A DNA stretch of 64,000 bases from contig NC_092795.1 in the NCBI RefSeq assembly GCF_918797505.1, forward strand, positions 35,203,131-35,267,130, read 5' to 3'. The position numbers and the translations under genes were made by a program. The stretch is from Bemisia tabaci. Its lineage: Eukaryota; Arthropoda; Insecta; Hemiptera; Aleyrodidae. Shown in pieces: positions 35,279 through 48,534 of the stretch. The notes beneath the pieces are model-generated. The model did not search any database. It saw only the letters and a list, made by a program, of their open reading frames with translations, and was not told where the DNA came from. Numbering within the stretch: position 1 is the stretch's first letter; every line of letters starts with the position of its first letter.

Positions 35279-36233
35279 TTTTGTCTAGAATATACTGAAT
35301 AGAAAACTTAGGCAACATGTATCCCTTCAGTATTTCCGAATTTTAGGCTCATTTGTGTTATGAGCTAATTCCCTGAAATTTTTCAATTTTACATGCATTC
35401 CAAAAAATCACAATAAAACCCTCTAACTCTTTTCCATGTAATATCCCTCAAACAACTAAAAAAATTACAACTCCCGTTACTACACTTTAATCATCCTAAA
35501 ATTTTTTGTAGGTATTACTAAAAATAAAAAGGTAGGATTGGTCCAAGTCACCGAGTAATCCAATCACAGCACTTGTATATTGATATCACGGTTTGATCGT
35601 GTGACACAGGCTATGGCCTACCGAATTTGCACAAATGAGCTCTGCGATCTGCGCAGACGCAATGCAGCACGTGTGGAGGGTCAGTGCTCGGTAGAAGAAA
35701 TGTAAATGCAGACAAAATCCTTCATTTGCAAAGAGGTAACTTAAAAATCCAAGTTTTGGCCGATCATCCACAGGCGCAGTTAATATGGACTAATGCTGCG
35801 TATAAATGACCCAAAGAATACTAAATGAGCCCATTCTTCACGAGAAAAATAGCACATTTAACTAAAACGATCCATTTCTTAGTGTTTTTGATTTTTTAAT
35901 CTCGAGCGTAGAGAGGAAAGTACTCCGATTATATGCGGGATTTGTAAAAGTAAACCGTCGAATAAAACTGCAAGTTCTCATTTTTTTCAGGACAGAAATT
36001 GACTGTCTTTAGTGCGGTATGGTTGTGAAATTGACTTGTGGTGCATTTTGTGAGTTTTATCGAAAGATCACAAAAAGTTAACTGTTCTGTACAGTACAAA
36101 AAAGAAAGTTGGGACGTTTGAACGTCGAGAGGTAAGATTAATTTTTTAAGAGGACAGTTGTATTACTACGACCTTTGAAGGACTTAATAATAGGAAACTA
36201 AGATAGTGAAAATTCTATTTATGTCAAACAAAA

Positions 36234-36506
36234 TATACAGGATGGGCATAATGTAACTGAAAAGTGTCTATAACTTTTGAACAAAATGAGATAAAGGGTT
36301 CCGGTTTGGACCATTGCTCATTGTGGCAAGGGGCTGATTTTTTCAGGGGGGCTCATTGATGGGGCCCCCCAAGGGAGCAACTCGAGATTTTTAAATGGCA
36401 ACCCCCCCCCTTGCCACAATGAGCAATGGTCCAAACCGGAACCCTTTATCTCATTTTGTTCAAAAGTTATAGCCACTTTTCAGTTACTCTATGCCCACCC
36501 CGTATA
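36234..36506. mobile_element. Palindromic MITE with TA-type ends
   Basis: TATACAGGATGGGCATA faces TATGCCCACCCCGTATA, and arms of about 110 bases around GGTTCCGGTTTGGACCATTG are nearly perfect complements. The centre is GC-rich (GGGGCCCCCC). TA at both borders suggests a Tc1/mariner-like TA target, by inference. Confidence 0.75.
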
Positions 36507-38620
36507 GATATAGTTCTTGAAGATTTTAAACCAATAAAAAACTTTCGTCAATATAATCTTCTTTGGAAAGTAAACAAAAAATGAGAATCTCCTACAAATA
36601 AGAAAATCTCGGTAGTTCACCATTATATTTTTTACTATTACATTCATGAAAGATGATTTGGCCCAAGGTTCAATTGTTTTAAAATAAGTAGGCTGTTCTA
36701 TAGATCGCCTTGATTAGAAAAAAATAGAGCCAATTCCGAGTCTTGTGGCTCAAAAACCACTCCACATTTTTGACAACTTATACTTACGTAGTATTTTAAT
36801 CATTATATGCGATACATTTATCGCAAATTTAAGAATAATTGTTGTAATAAAACGAAAAATGAGTTCCTGTCATTCTTAAACGTGCCAATGTTCATTGAAA
36901 TTTAAGGTTTCAGCGCACACAGTATCTTGAGAGGAGTGTGTAGTCGCAAGAAAATAGGAAAGTCGGGAAAATCCATTCTCTAAAAGGTTTTTTTTTTTGG
37001 GAGGTGATGATGGAAGTGATAGATGTTTAATATGAACGTTCTTGGAACACGTCCTCCGGAGTCCAAATTATACACACTTTTTGAGGTAAAAAAATTCTTC
37101 CAGGATTTCTCCATCGCATGGGCACAGCGTTGCAATACATGATTGTTAATAGCACGCAGGTTGAAGCAATTTGGTAGACCTGAAATTGGCCAAATCGACA
37201 GCATTTTCGCAGCTTGATAAGCTTTGCTATCTTTTTCCCTCGTCGAGCCAAGGGATTGGCTCGAAGTTGCTTAGTAAATCACCACTTGTGGGAGTCATCA
37301 CTAAAAACGAGACAAGTTTCATCCGGGACATTGGATGTAAATCGTATGAAATTTGAAATCGCCGTTAAAAATTATACAGTAGACTGCCGAGACGAATAGG
37401 CATTAGCAATCTCGCTTGGAGAGTTGAGACTTCAGGTCTGACTGTCGAAATCTTGATGAATTTGCGCCGCAAGTTGGACAGTTTAAACATTTTGGCTTAA
37501 CAGTATCACAGTACTATTCACCGTTTAGTTGAACTTCCGTTTTTGTTTGGCCAAATTTCCAAAAATTTCTATTTATACTTCAAGGTCTTGTAAAGGGCAG
37601 GGTTTAATCTCAACAGAATTTCAGGAATTTGAAATACTTACAGAATATTTGAAGTACGACAAACTAATACAACTTGAGGTTACTCTATGACTTGAATAGA
37701 GATACTGTTCCTTGCATGAACCAATCATTGCTCCTAGACCTAATGAGGTATTTTTTTTTATTTTTCAATCGTGCTTAATTCTTGTTTAGAGAGATGTGTA
37801 TGTGTCAAAGGCAAATAGTCAAATTAGGCATTTTATCAAATACCTAGGCGGATTGTCAAATTTTCAGATGTTGCGAGGTTTCTTATGTTTTCACAGAGAC
37901 CTCTCGAATTTCCAATATTTAAAGTGTGAAAATCCATTAAAGTACAGACTGTTATTGCCTTTCCTATTCAAAAATGCTCCTCACATTTCTTCAGCTGTCC
38001 AAATTGTGAAATAAGTTTATTTTATTAAATGCTGTGTATTTTGAGATAAATGTGCAATCTAGGACTAGAAATAACTCAGGTATTTATCATTGTATGAAGC
38101 AAATTTCTACAGAGAATTCCTTCCCACATGATCAGAGCATTATTTTGTCTACAGTTAGTAAAATAATCAGAATTTCAGTCTAAGTGAAAATATTTGACCA
38201 TTTGCCTAGGCATTCAACCAAATGCCTGATTTGACTATTTGCCTTCAACATATGCACCTACAACGACCGATCAGCGATTCAAAATTGGGAGGAACTGAAG
38301 TTACTTGGGAATTTAAAAAAAAAATGAATTTAAGGAAAATTAGGAAAAATTAATAACCAGCTTTTTCTCTCCCTGCACTGTTTTTCATGCCGAACACCAG
38401 ATCATTTTCCAAATTAAATTTTAGGCTTCATGGCATCGATTTTGATTAAAATTTGCTGTGCTGTCTGACTAAATATTTTCAAAATTATGACACAAGAGCC
38501 CCGCTTTTGAAGGTCCGAATGTCTTTTTTAGCCTCAAATAGTGACCGAGGGAGGTCTCTTCATTTTTCATTTAAATTTCTCTCAGGTATTAAAATAAACA
38601 ATGTGACTTTATTATTGCAA

Positions 38621-38872
38621 ATTAATACATGAAGTCGAGAGATTTAATGAAAGGGGGGGGGGGAGAGATGATTCCAAATTCCCCTCAATAGAAGACAATA
38701 TCCCATGTATCCTCTGGGAGGGATGCAAAAATCCCTGTTGGTCTTAGCAGGACCAACGGGGATTTTTGCATCTCTTCCAGAGGGTACATAGGATCTTTTC
38801 CTCTATTGAGGGAAATTTGGAATCATCTCTCCCTCTCCCCTTTCATTAAATATCTCGACATTATGTATTAAT
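38621..38872. mobile_element. Full-length palindromic MITE
   Basis: ATTAATACATGAAGTCGAGA on the left faces TCTCGACATTATGTATTAAT on the right. The whole 250 bases fold back around a centre near 38747 (GTCTTAGCAGGAC) with few mismatches. Confidence 0.8.
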
Positions 38873-38900
38873 GGGCACCCTAGCCCCCCCCCCCCCTCCC

Positions 38901-39296
38901 CACGAGAAAAAACACGGCAGTCAGGAGTACCAAAAATGGGCACTCCCTACTAGCGTGCGGTAGCGAAAAACGCGCCAGCTACCCTGCCGGAGCCCCCCCC
39001 CCCCCCTCCTGCCCCAGCAGCTACGTCACATCGCCCTACCCTTACCGGCGCACCCCTAAAAACGTCGGTAACGCAAACCGCACCACCCCGGTTGTGCAAA
39101 TCGCAGTTCGGTAGCAGGAACCGAGAGTTCGGTACCCTGAATCGGGAATCTCGGTACCCCGAACCGAGAAGTCTGGTAGTAGCTACCGAGGATATACTGT
39201 AGTGTAAACCGAAACATTCGGTGTTCAATATCGGCCGTACTGTGCGGTACGTGCTAACGCACTGCGGTTCTCCTGACCGTACTTTTTTTCTCAGTG
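38901..39296. mobile_element. TIR element with CACKGAGAAAAAA ends
   Basis: CACGAGAAAAAACACGGCAG and CTCCTGACCGTACTTTTTTT followed by CTCAGTG are inverted ends. The interior is rich in TCGGTA and GGTACC words and has a C run at 38995-39006. It sits about 260 bases upstream of desaturase copy 2 and could affect its promoter. The ends resemble those of family D (48298, 55712). Confidence 0.6.
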
Positions 39297-39555
39297 TAAG
39301 AGTGCTGTTTTTGGCAGAGCAATTGCATTCCATGTAATGAAGAAAATAAGAGGTTGATTTGATCAGGATGCGGGGGTTTCAATGAATGAAAATTACTTTA
39401 ATGAGAAGGAAGATTTCATGATCGAATGAAACTCCAAACTTCAAGAAATCATTGATGAAGTTTTAAGTACGGCAATATAACCCGATTTTGATATTTTGTA
39501 TTTCAGCAATATCATAGCGATGTAATAAAAAATTCTACATTTTCAGGTCAGAAGT

Positions 39556-42500
39556 ATGGGTGTGGATGTATTATACCATATGACACCCGATTTGCCGAAA
39601 AATGAGCAACCTTCGAAACCAGCTCGGAAACGCGCCCCGACTTCAAAACCGCCATTTACTCTTGCAGAGCTAAAATCTCTCGTGCCTCCACATTGTTTTG
39701 AACGCTCTCTCTTACGGTTAGTATTGCACTCTAACAAATTAGTCCTGGGAAGGATATGAAGTGAGATTGTACTTCCTGCAGCTTTCATTTCCTGTCTTAA
39801 TAGATAATGCTCAATATAATGCTAAACTATCAATGGTTGAATATACGATATTTACCTCCAAAACATGAACATATCTTTTTAAAAATGAAATATCACCAAT
39901 GGGTCACTAAACCATGAACGAATTTTGACTTGCGAATATGGTTTTCTGAAGGAAAATGACGCGTAGAACACGATGCGCACATTGAAAACGCGAACAAGTA
40001 ACTCAATAACCGAGAAATGCGCAGTTCAAATCGCTCAACTTATACGCAAATTTAAAACGCCCCGGTTTCGCGCCGCGCCGAATGATGTCATCCGGCACCA
40101 ATCAGAAGCGGGCACGGGTTTCCACGACTTCCGTCAAATGTCTATCTACTCTTCGTGTATGAAAACAATACTGAAGTCGAAATTATATCTTTTGAATTCA
40201 AGACTTGAATCTCATTCATATGTTAGCTGTAATAAACGAGCAACAATTCCACATTGAAACACGTTTTATTTTAACAAACATCAGAGGAAAATGAGAGAAG
40301 ATTGCGATATGACTATCGCAGTGCGTCAACACCGTCAGTTTCCCGCCATTAGGCTGCGTTTGAAATGTCTTGCAGTTTTTAGATTTTTCAAAAGCGGGTT
40401 TCGACCGCGATTTCGGCTCCAAAAAAATGCGGAAAAATCACCACGTTATCTACTCACATTGTACTTTCAGAATATTCAATAAAATAAACAAGGTTTAGTG
40501 ACTCATCATGGATACTTAATAAGGATTTGGTACATTTTGTTATTAAAACTACAATTGCTGCCTTGATTTTTCGTTCGGCTTGCAAAGGAAAATGCAATTG
40601 AGGGGCTAAGAGGACAAGGCGCGGAAGTGCAATTTTGGAAAAGAATGTATAGACTTTCGTGATTTCCAGTAAAACTAGTCTTAATGCACATTCCGTAAAA
40701 AATTTGCTCCAGAATTCAAATGTTTAAGCATCAAAAAGTCAGTCCGAACTCTCTTTCCGCCGTAAGGATACATGTCATTTCAAAACTTCAAACACGGATT
40801 TCTCGACAAGGCAAAAAATGCACTAATGCGCCTTGTCCTCAAAGCCCCTCAATTATTAATGTATCGAGAAATTCCTGCTTTTTGCAGTTTGAATCCCACA
40901 TGAACATGGTTGAACCATGTCCATTAAAGCAGCGTTTACAATAAGATCACAGCGGAAATTAGTTACAAGTTAATATTTGAAACGGTCTTAAAGTAGGTAT
41001 TTCTAACTAGCCCCCCCCCCCCCCCCACCTTCCGGAAATAAGATTTTGATTACTAACCTATTATTATTTTTTTCTAGGTCCACGCTTTATCTATTTCACG
41101 ACATAGCAATCTTAGCTGGCCTCTTCTACGTGGCGAATAACTACATCCCGTTGCTACCATGGCCGATGAAATGGCTAGCGTGGCCCCTGTACTGGGCCTC
41201 AGCTGGGACCGTTGGCTTTGGTCTATGGTTCATGGGCCACGAAATGGGGCACCAGGCATTTAGCGACTACGAATGGCTCAACGATGCAATTGGGTTTTTG
41301 GTCCATTCTTCCATGCTCACACCGTATTACTCGTGGCGACACAGCCACCATCAGCACCATGTCCACACCGGTTCTGTTGATAAAGATTCTGCTCATGTTC
41401 CAAAACAAAAGCCGTCTGTGATTCGAAGGTAAGGCTTCATGGGTTTTTTGAGTAAAAATATGCCTCCAGGGAATGTATGGGTCTCTGATGTATTTTTGCA
41501 CTTTCTGTCAATATGATTGCGCACGTTAGAATTTTGATGACATTTTTTAAAAATGAGAAATTGCCAATTATGGCTAACTATTAATGCTTTGGACTACATT
41601 TTGTAATGGACCTGTTGCATGCAAGAGATACAGCCGCGCGAATAGACTTTTTAGAGGTTAAATGACACGCAAATTACGATGGTCACATTAAAAAAGTCTG
41701 AAATACACTCCTTACTGCGAAATTTGCGTTGCTAGGAACGCGCTTTTTCAAATTTCCCGCGTCTGGGGGCAGTTTTCTAATCACCGGAAACGAGCAAACG
41801 GCGGGCTCGGTGATTTCCGAATGCCGAGTCGTTGTTGTTGTTGTTATTTTTTCCTTCAGTTTGTTTACAAATCCGACGTGATCTCTTACAGTGGTCCATA
41901 TACGCTTTATGAGGTAACAAAATCGATTAACTTTTAAATATCCAACGCAATTCTTCTACATTTCATTTCACGATATCACGAGCTCCGATTTTTAGGTTAT
42001 GTTGTCAGTTTTAGTTGACCGGAAATAGCCGCGAGTTTCCGTTAATTTTTTCCGTTAGAAAACTGCCCCCAGACGCGGGAAATTTGAAAAAGCGCGTTCC
42101 TAACAACGCAAATTGCGCAGTAAGGAGTGTATTTTAGACTTTTTAAATGTGACCATCGTAATTTTCGTGTCATTTAACCTCTAAAAAGTCTATTCGCACG
42201 GCTGTATCTCTTACATGCAACAGGCCCATTAAAAACTACAATTACTGGCTTATCCATAAAAAAAAAACACTTTTGCACATGGGAAAATTAATAGTACACA
42301 AGTTATTTCTGAACTGAGCTTGAGATTGTAATGCCTAATTGCAAAATGTAGTCCATTTTTAACAAACTAATCTTCTCCCTAGTCTGACTTTTGACGACTA
42401 GTTAATCCTTTGATGGAGGTCAATGAGAAGTATGCAAACCTTTGAATCGTGCTGGGAGAGTAATCAGAATAATACAGTTTTCTTACATCTAACTTGCATC

Positions 42501-43771
42501 ACCGTTAAGATCCGAGCATTTTTGACGAAATTGGGATGGAAATCGTATCACTACTGTGAACTGATTGCGAGTTTGTTTTTTGTTCGCGATTCGACTCACG
42601 TAGAATATTGTGTTCCTCATGACCGGGCAATTCAAATTTCCCGTAATCAGTGTAAAATTAAAATGTTAATATCTTAGTTAGGAGCAAGTTTCAGTAATTT
42701 TTGATGCAAGAATCGTGTTTTACGTGAAATTCTGGTTACAGATCATGTATCAGAATGCTCAAATTCGTATAGTGGTCCATTGATCTTACATACGTTGATT
42801 TGTTCTATATTTTGATGGGAAAGAATTAATTTAATGTGCGACGAATCTACGGTGTAAGTCGGCAATCACATAACTCGGTTTGTGACGTCGCAGACTTCCT
42901 GTCATACTTTACTTTTTAAACGGAAAACTACTCAACGGCAATTCCTTAAAACTGTCGTGATTTTTCCTCTCTGTGCAAAGAAACGTCTGCATAAACTTCA
43001 AGTAATGATGTCGACTTGTTCTCCTTTAAAATAAAAATATAGAGGCGGGGATTTTCAGACACCGCAAACGAGATATGTTATTGCGGACTTACACCGACGA
43101 AATGCTTTAATTTTTCCAGGTACTTTAACAGTCCCGTTGGTCGCATAATCTCTCTGATATTCGTCCTTGGGGTGGGCTGGCCGCTTTATTTACTGTTCAA
43201 CCTCACCGGCCGTAAGTACCAGCGGCACAATAGTCACTTCGACCCGAACGCCCCGATGTTCCCTCCCCGCATGCGCCTCAAAGTGCACCTCTCGAATGCA
43301 GGCGTGTTCTCCATGCTGGCGCTACTCGCCTGGCTAGCGCATACACACGGACTAGCTTGGCTAGCGTCTGTTTACTGGGGGCCGATCACCGTCGTCTACG
43401 CGTGGGTGGTCAGCATCACACTCCTCAACCACGTCCACCCCGATCTACCCCGCTACGGCGATGGTGAGTGGGAGTGGCTCCGTAGCTCCGTCACCTCTAC
43501 CGTGGACCGCGACTTCGGGTTCCTCAATTATCTCTTCCACCAGACCCCGAATGTTCATACTGTGCACCACCTCTTCCCGAAGATGCCTCATTACGGGCTA
43601 GTCGAGGCGACGAACGTATTGCGACCGGTTCTCGGCGAGTATTACCAGTTTGATCCGACGCCCGTCCATAAAGCGCTCTACCAAGCGGTCAAAGAGTGCG
43701 TATTTGTGAAGGAGGATGATAACCAAAAAGGAGTGTATTGGTACAGTCCGATATTAGAGGCAGCACTCTGA
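39556..43771 (+). CDS. FAD2: Plant-type FAD2-like desaturase, copy 2
   Basis: Three exons, 39556-39716, 41078-41428 and 43120-43771, join in phase 2, each junction splitting an Arg codon (cg|g, ag|g), to give 387 aa. Landmarks are [18 protein letters not shown], histidine boxes HEMGHQ (108-113), HHQHH (144-148) and HTVHH (317-321), NHVHPDLPRY and [11 protein letters not shown]. The di-iron ligand spacing of FAD2 is kept. Compared with copy 1 the first box has Met for Cys and Gln for the last His. That sixth position varies in the superfamily (plant FAD3 has Gly), so activity is not excluded. Overall it is nearer to copy 3 than to copy 1. A 5'UTR intron probably ends at TTTTCAG nine bases before the ATG. 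Introns 1 and 2 carry TIR elements, and a family A MITE starts about 12 bases after the stop. Substrate may differ from classical oleate desaturation. Confidence 0.92.
40596..40854. mobile_element. TIR element in intron 1 of desaturase copy 2
   Basis: AATTGAGGGGCTAAGAGGAC and GTCCTCAAAGCCCCTCAATT are inverted ends of about 36 bases (extending through AAGGCGC and GTGCA). The 190-base interior has no coding capacity. Confidence 0.75.
41590..42355. mobile_element. TIR element, family H copy 2, in intron 2 of desaturase copy 2
   Basis: Ends TGGACTACATTTTGTAATGG and AATTGCAAAATGTAGTCCA match family H. Inside, arms of about 180 bases are nearly perfect inverted repeats, for example GCGCGTTCCTAACAACGCAA on the right against its complement on the left, and AAACTGCCCCCAGACGCGGG. 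The centre near 41830 has a GTT microsatellite. No transposase is seen. Confidence 0.8.
42850..43096. mobile_element. MITE family B, copy 2, next to an exon
   Basis: CGGTGTAAGTCGGCAATCAC and its partner GGACTTACACCG are the ends. The interior matches 23659-23911 in reverse order. Its right end lies only 23 bases before desaturase exon 3, so part of the intron's branch and pyrimidine region may come from the element. Confidence 0.85.
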
Positions 43772-43782
43772 GTTGAAAGCTC

Positions 43783-44267
43783 CCGTGCTGAGGAGGAACG
43801 CCGCATGAGCCTTAACCCTCTATGGCATGAATTAATTTTGGATCTCAGATTCTAAGGGACACTAATCTATTTTGTAGCTTGCAGCGACCAAATAGAGTAC
43901 CAAATTTTTTTTTCAAAATTTTAAAGTGAAGGAATCAACTTTTCAAAAAAAGAAAAAACTAATGAAATTTTGCAAAATCATGGCAGAGGAGAAAGACTCA
44001 ATTTTTAAAAACCCCGAAAGTACGTTGTTACGAACTTGCAACGCTATGCCATGGAGGTTTAAGATGTTGCCAAATTTTCTTCAATAAGATCTGAATATTC
44101 AGAGGAATTTTTATTCGAATTTCTCAGAGAACTCAATATTTAATCAGGCCTAAATTACCAGACAATTTCAAGAGAAAATATTTGTAACGCCCTTTAAAAA
44201 TCAACCTTTTATCAGAGAACATTTGGCAACGCTCGAATGTTCATACGACGTTTTTGCTCAGCACGAC
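43783..44267. mobile_element. MITE family A, copy 4, with nested insertion
   Basis: CCGTGCTGAGGAGGAACGCC and CATACGACGTTTTTGCTCAG plus CACG are diverged family A ends. A second inverted pair (CCTCTATGGCATGA near 43818 and GCTATGCCATGGAGG near 44045) shows another small element nested in it. It begins about 12 bases after the stop codon of desaturase copy 2 and must form most of its 3'UTR. Confidence 0.75.
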
Positions 44268-44269
44268 AG

Positions 44270-47200
44270 GAAAGTCAAGGATCAGCCTTTTCTGAAACTT
44301 TAGGGGCAGAGTTTCAGAAAACGCACATAATATTTTTAAGTAAAAATATGTAGCTCGGATTCACGCGATAATATTGCTTGGCAGAAGTTCATCTCATTCT
44401 TGTGATTTTAATTTAATTTTCAGGTGTTCTTTCGTTTATTTTTGATTATGACTGTTGCATTTAAGAGGCAAAACTGTCTTCGTCAAAGTTTTGCCGCACA
44501 ATGCTACCGTTCTGACCTAAAAGAAGGTCCAATAAAGTCATGAGAAGGAACCCATTGGGCGGGTTATCTTATCGTCAGATTTATGAATGTTGTCTTCAAT
44601 TAAGAAGAAAACACTGAAAGCGACGAAGTTTTTAAGGGGGGATCGTTTATTCAAGTTTTGAAAAAAACATTTTATTGCAAAATTTCTTCAAGAGCTGTTT
44701 CTCATTTTGAATTCGCAGCTATTTGCTGTGTGTATTTTGATTAGAAAAATCAGAAACCTTTTTCCGGTATATTTATATCTATTTCTAGCGCATATATTGA
44801 TAGTTCCTATCTATACGTATGAACTCTTTGTGATAGGAAACATGTTTAAAGCTTAATCATAGGAAGCTGAAAGTGGGATTGCATAAAGAGAATATGTGGA
44901 TCCTTTTTTAGGATTAAACTTAAAATTAATAATTGTTTTATACGTAGGAGTGCCTTTTATTTCTTAAATAAATTTTTAATGCATTTCATTAAACTTTTGT
45001 AAAGTTAAGCTGCTTTTTTAAAAAATTGTCTTGTTGTAGCTGTTATTTTTTATCATTGTTATTTTTAAAAAGACTGACGTAAAGCTAAGCTCTGCTACAT
45101 TTGAGTGTTGGAGTGGTTTACGCCATAAGTTCGTGGTTGAATTAGGCAATTTAATCTATGACGCACTTAGGCACATTTTGAGCGTTCACCACGTTAGTGG
45201 TGTACGCTCTTTCCCGTCGTTTTGCATCGGGTATGTTACTAATGTATTCGTTGGTAAACTGCCGTGCTAAGGAAGAACGCCGTATAAACCAGAGACGTTG
45301 CCAAGATTCCTTCGATAAACACCGAATTCAATAGGAAAGTTGTGAATATTTTTCCCCAAAAATTTCAGACATTTTTTTACGCAATTCAATCTAAAACATC
45401 TGAAAATTCCAAAGAAAAAGGTGCATACATGTCGTCCAAAATGCACGTTTTATCTAGGGAAATTTGACAACTCTCGAATGTTCGTACGGCGTTTTTCCTT
45501 AGCACGGCAGCATAGACCCGCACTGCTCCAGGGGAATCAGCGCCATTTTTCGTGGCGGGAAGCAATACCTAGTTTCACAATTTTTTTTTTTTTTTTGTCT
45601 CATTTCTACCTTTCTTCTCCTATTTTGTCTACTTTATGTAATGCATGTAGGCTTGTCTTTGAGAAATTAATATCTTTACGTTTTAAAACTCTGCAACGTA
45701 CTTGTATTTAATGACTCTTTCAAGGATCGTTCAAATTTGTTGTCGTCGTAGTCCTAGAAAAATCTTTGGGCAAAGTACCCCTTCACTGATGACCCCTATA
45801 TTTTACTCTATGAGGACAAGTCATTCTTATATAGATGCATGTTTCCTAGGTTATGCTCCACGTTTAGTTCAATAGCGTCTTGTAGCGCTCTCTTCCGTCC
45901 GCGCAAAACCACTTTTACATATTGACGAGGTGCTACGGTGAACGCTTTCCAACTTTAAGACGTTGGAACCGTCGTCTCGTTTCATTTTTAAACATGCTGT
46001 GCTTTCACTGGAACGAGTTGTAAAAAAGACTGTCCAAACCACGGATTGAACGTGTATTCAAATTGCTGTTTTAAATGCTGCTGATATGAGTAAAGAATAT
46101 GAATAAAGAAAATTATATTTTTGAGTTCCAATCATTATATATTACACTCTTAAAACAAGGTTTAAGTATCAACACAAGGCTTAAAAACGTTGAATCATTA
46201 GTTTTCCTTTCAAGCGCCGGATATATTCTGATTTTTGTCTTGATAAATAGTTGAACATTTTTTAAAAAAACAGCTATTCCTCTTCCACCTCATCAAAGTA
46301 ACACTTCATGTATCAAAACGTCTATATTGCTGGTGCATGTAGAAGTTTTGTTCTTCTTCAGATCAGCCCTAGGCCACTTCGATCCTTATTGCAATGGATT
46401 AGTTTGAGTCCGATCAATTTTGTATCCAGAAGTTGAAAGGCATGCAGCAAAAACAGGTTTATTATTATCGGTCGTATATTAATCTCCAGGTATAAGTAAT
46501 GTTATATTTCGGTAACTTGAGAATGCTAGGTTTTGAATACTGCTATGAAAACTTTATACCCTATTGTACAGTCTCATATTTTCTCAGTCGGCTCGACTCA
46601 ATCTAGGTCTCTATATTTTCAGAGAAAAAACGGAAGAAGATGCATGCTTGAAATGTTAAATTGAACTTTTTTTATTTCCACCCAGATTGCTTCCCATTTA
46701 GATACATATGGTGGCAGATACAAGCTCACTCGATTTTTTAAATTGAAAACACGTGCTTTGCTGAGTTTCATTAATTCGAATCATTCTAAGTTAAGCTCAG
46801 TGACGTCTATCTGTGTGGGGCCGTTCGCGTGTTTTTCAATTTCTCAGGCATTTTTGGCAGGTGCGTGCCGTAAATCACAAAAATACCACATGCATTAGCC
46901 CTTACAAAAAATTTCGTGATTTTTTTTTTTTTAGAAGCTTTTAGGAGATTCATCGTAGTATTGATTTCACCAAGTTTTAATACACAAGTGCTCATACCGT
47001 AAAGAAAGTTACGGGTAAAAAAATCAGATTGTTTTATTTTGGGATTTTACGCCCATGTCCTCTCAGGCATGCTCAGAATTTATCAACACTACTCAATTTT
47101 TGTCTATTTTGAGCAGTAAAATTATTTTGAAAGTGTTTCTCTGAGAGCACTATGCGAGCTAATGCACTTTTTTAGCTGACTTTCAAATAATTAATGTTTT

Positions 47201-48295
47201 AATCTTATCTTTGAATCTGTGTCGCATTCGGTAGTTTTTAAAATTTTCCACAAGGACATGTAGATCCGTGCATAACGTTTTGCTGACTAGCAAAGCTGCA
47301 CGTAAACAAAGTAAAATAGATTCAGGAGAAGATCAGCGTATATGATGATATATTTCCTGTCTTATTTTGTTGGTCAACTAAAGAACAAACGTATGTAATT
47401 TAAATTATAGGGTGACACGAAAGGACCTCTCGGAAAACTTCATTTTTATAAATTACATTTTTTTAACACTATAGCTTGTGTTTAATCAAGAAGATAAAAC
47501 TTTCTTATTTTATTATCACACAATAAACTACTATGGCTGCCATTCAACAAAGTAATCTTACCTCTAAGTAATCCACACGAAAGCACACAGTAGAGCCGCA
47601 CAATATAACAAAGAACACAAAAAATAGAATAAAATAACGTTGGGATAAGTGTGATAAGAGAGAAAATTGATCCGCTTATTAAAAGTTCCCAGTATTTCTC
47701 TTATGCGCATTGAGAAAGAAACGTCGGTTTATATGGAACATCAAAGTTTCGATCCAGGTAACCCTAGTTTCTAATCATAGGAACCATACTTCCGTACTGG
47801 TAACCGAAGTTCGGTTCCCAAGACTCAAAACTTCAAATATCCAGACCGCCGCGGAAACTTTAATTTTCCACATGAATTGAAGTTCAACTTTTGTAACCGA
47901 AGTTATTTTCTCTCTGACGTCTTACAGAACTGTATACCCTACCAAACTGAGCTCTGACCAAGCTTTCGAAGGAGTAACTCAGATTGGTAATAAAACGGTG
48001 ACTCGATGCGGTAACAAGATATAAAATCGTTACGTCATCTCCAATTTTTCGGAAACTTTTCATCCGAAAACGTGATTTTGAGAAAATGATTCATAATCAC
48101 CCGGCGTGCAAGTCCTTTAATCAATCGAATTTCATATCAACGTCATCTTTAAATTCATTTTTTGCCATTTTCCCGATCAAGTGACCCCTCTTTGCTCACG
48201 ACATCGGAAAAGTTTCCGAGGAACAAGCTTAATTATTAATGGAGTCATCCTTAGAGGTTCATTCGGTCGTGATTAAAGAGTAATTGCACGAGCTC
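44270..48295. other. Intergenic between desaturase copies 2 and 3
   Basis: AT-rich, no gene recognised. AATAAA at 44531-44536 is a possible poly(A) signal for copy 2. Apart from the family A element at 45261-45508 I see no clear structure. Confidence 0.45.
45261..45508. mobile_element. MITE family A, copy 5
   Basis: GCCGTGCTAAGGAAGAACGC and GCGTTTTTCCTTAGCACGGC are perfect 20-base inverted ends. At 248 bp it is close to what I take as the basic length of the family, without nested insertions. Confidence 0.88.
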
Positions 48296-48297
48296 AG

Positions 48298-48534
48298 CAC
48301 TGAGAAAAAACTATGGTTTATAAACCTATTAGAGGTAAATATGGAACACCTATAATAGTCGTAAATAAACTAATGATTCTCGGTCTGTGAACCATACTAA
48401 GGTCTCTGTACCTAATTAAGGTACACGTACCATAACTAAGGTATATGTGCTATTATTATATGTAGAGGTACTACTATTAGTGGTGTTCCATATTTACCTC
48501 TAATAGGTTTATAAGCCATAGTGTTTTCTCAGTG
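48298..48534. mobile_element. MITE family D, copy 1 (237 bp)
   Basis: CACTGAGAAAAAACTATGG at the left end, with the complement CATAGTGTTTTCTCAGTG at the right. TTTATAAACCTATTAGAGG and GGTAAATATGGAACACC extend both arms. It is the reverse complement of 55712-55948 and has the same length. Confidence 0.88.

Noticed and set aside
41265..41282. Gln at the end of the first His box of desaturase copy 2 taken as a dead enzyme
   Set aside because: That sixth position is not invariant in the superfamily (plant FAD3 has HDCGHG), and the other ligand histidines are present, so inactivation cannot be concluded.
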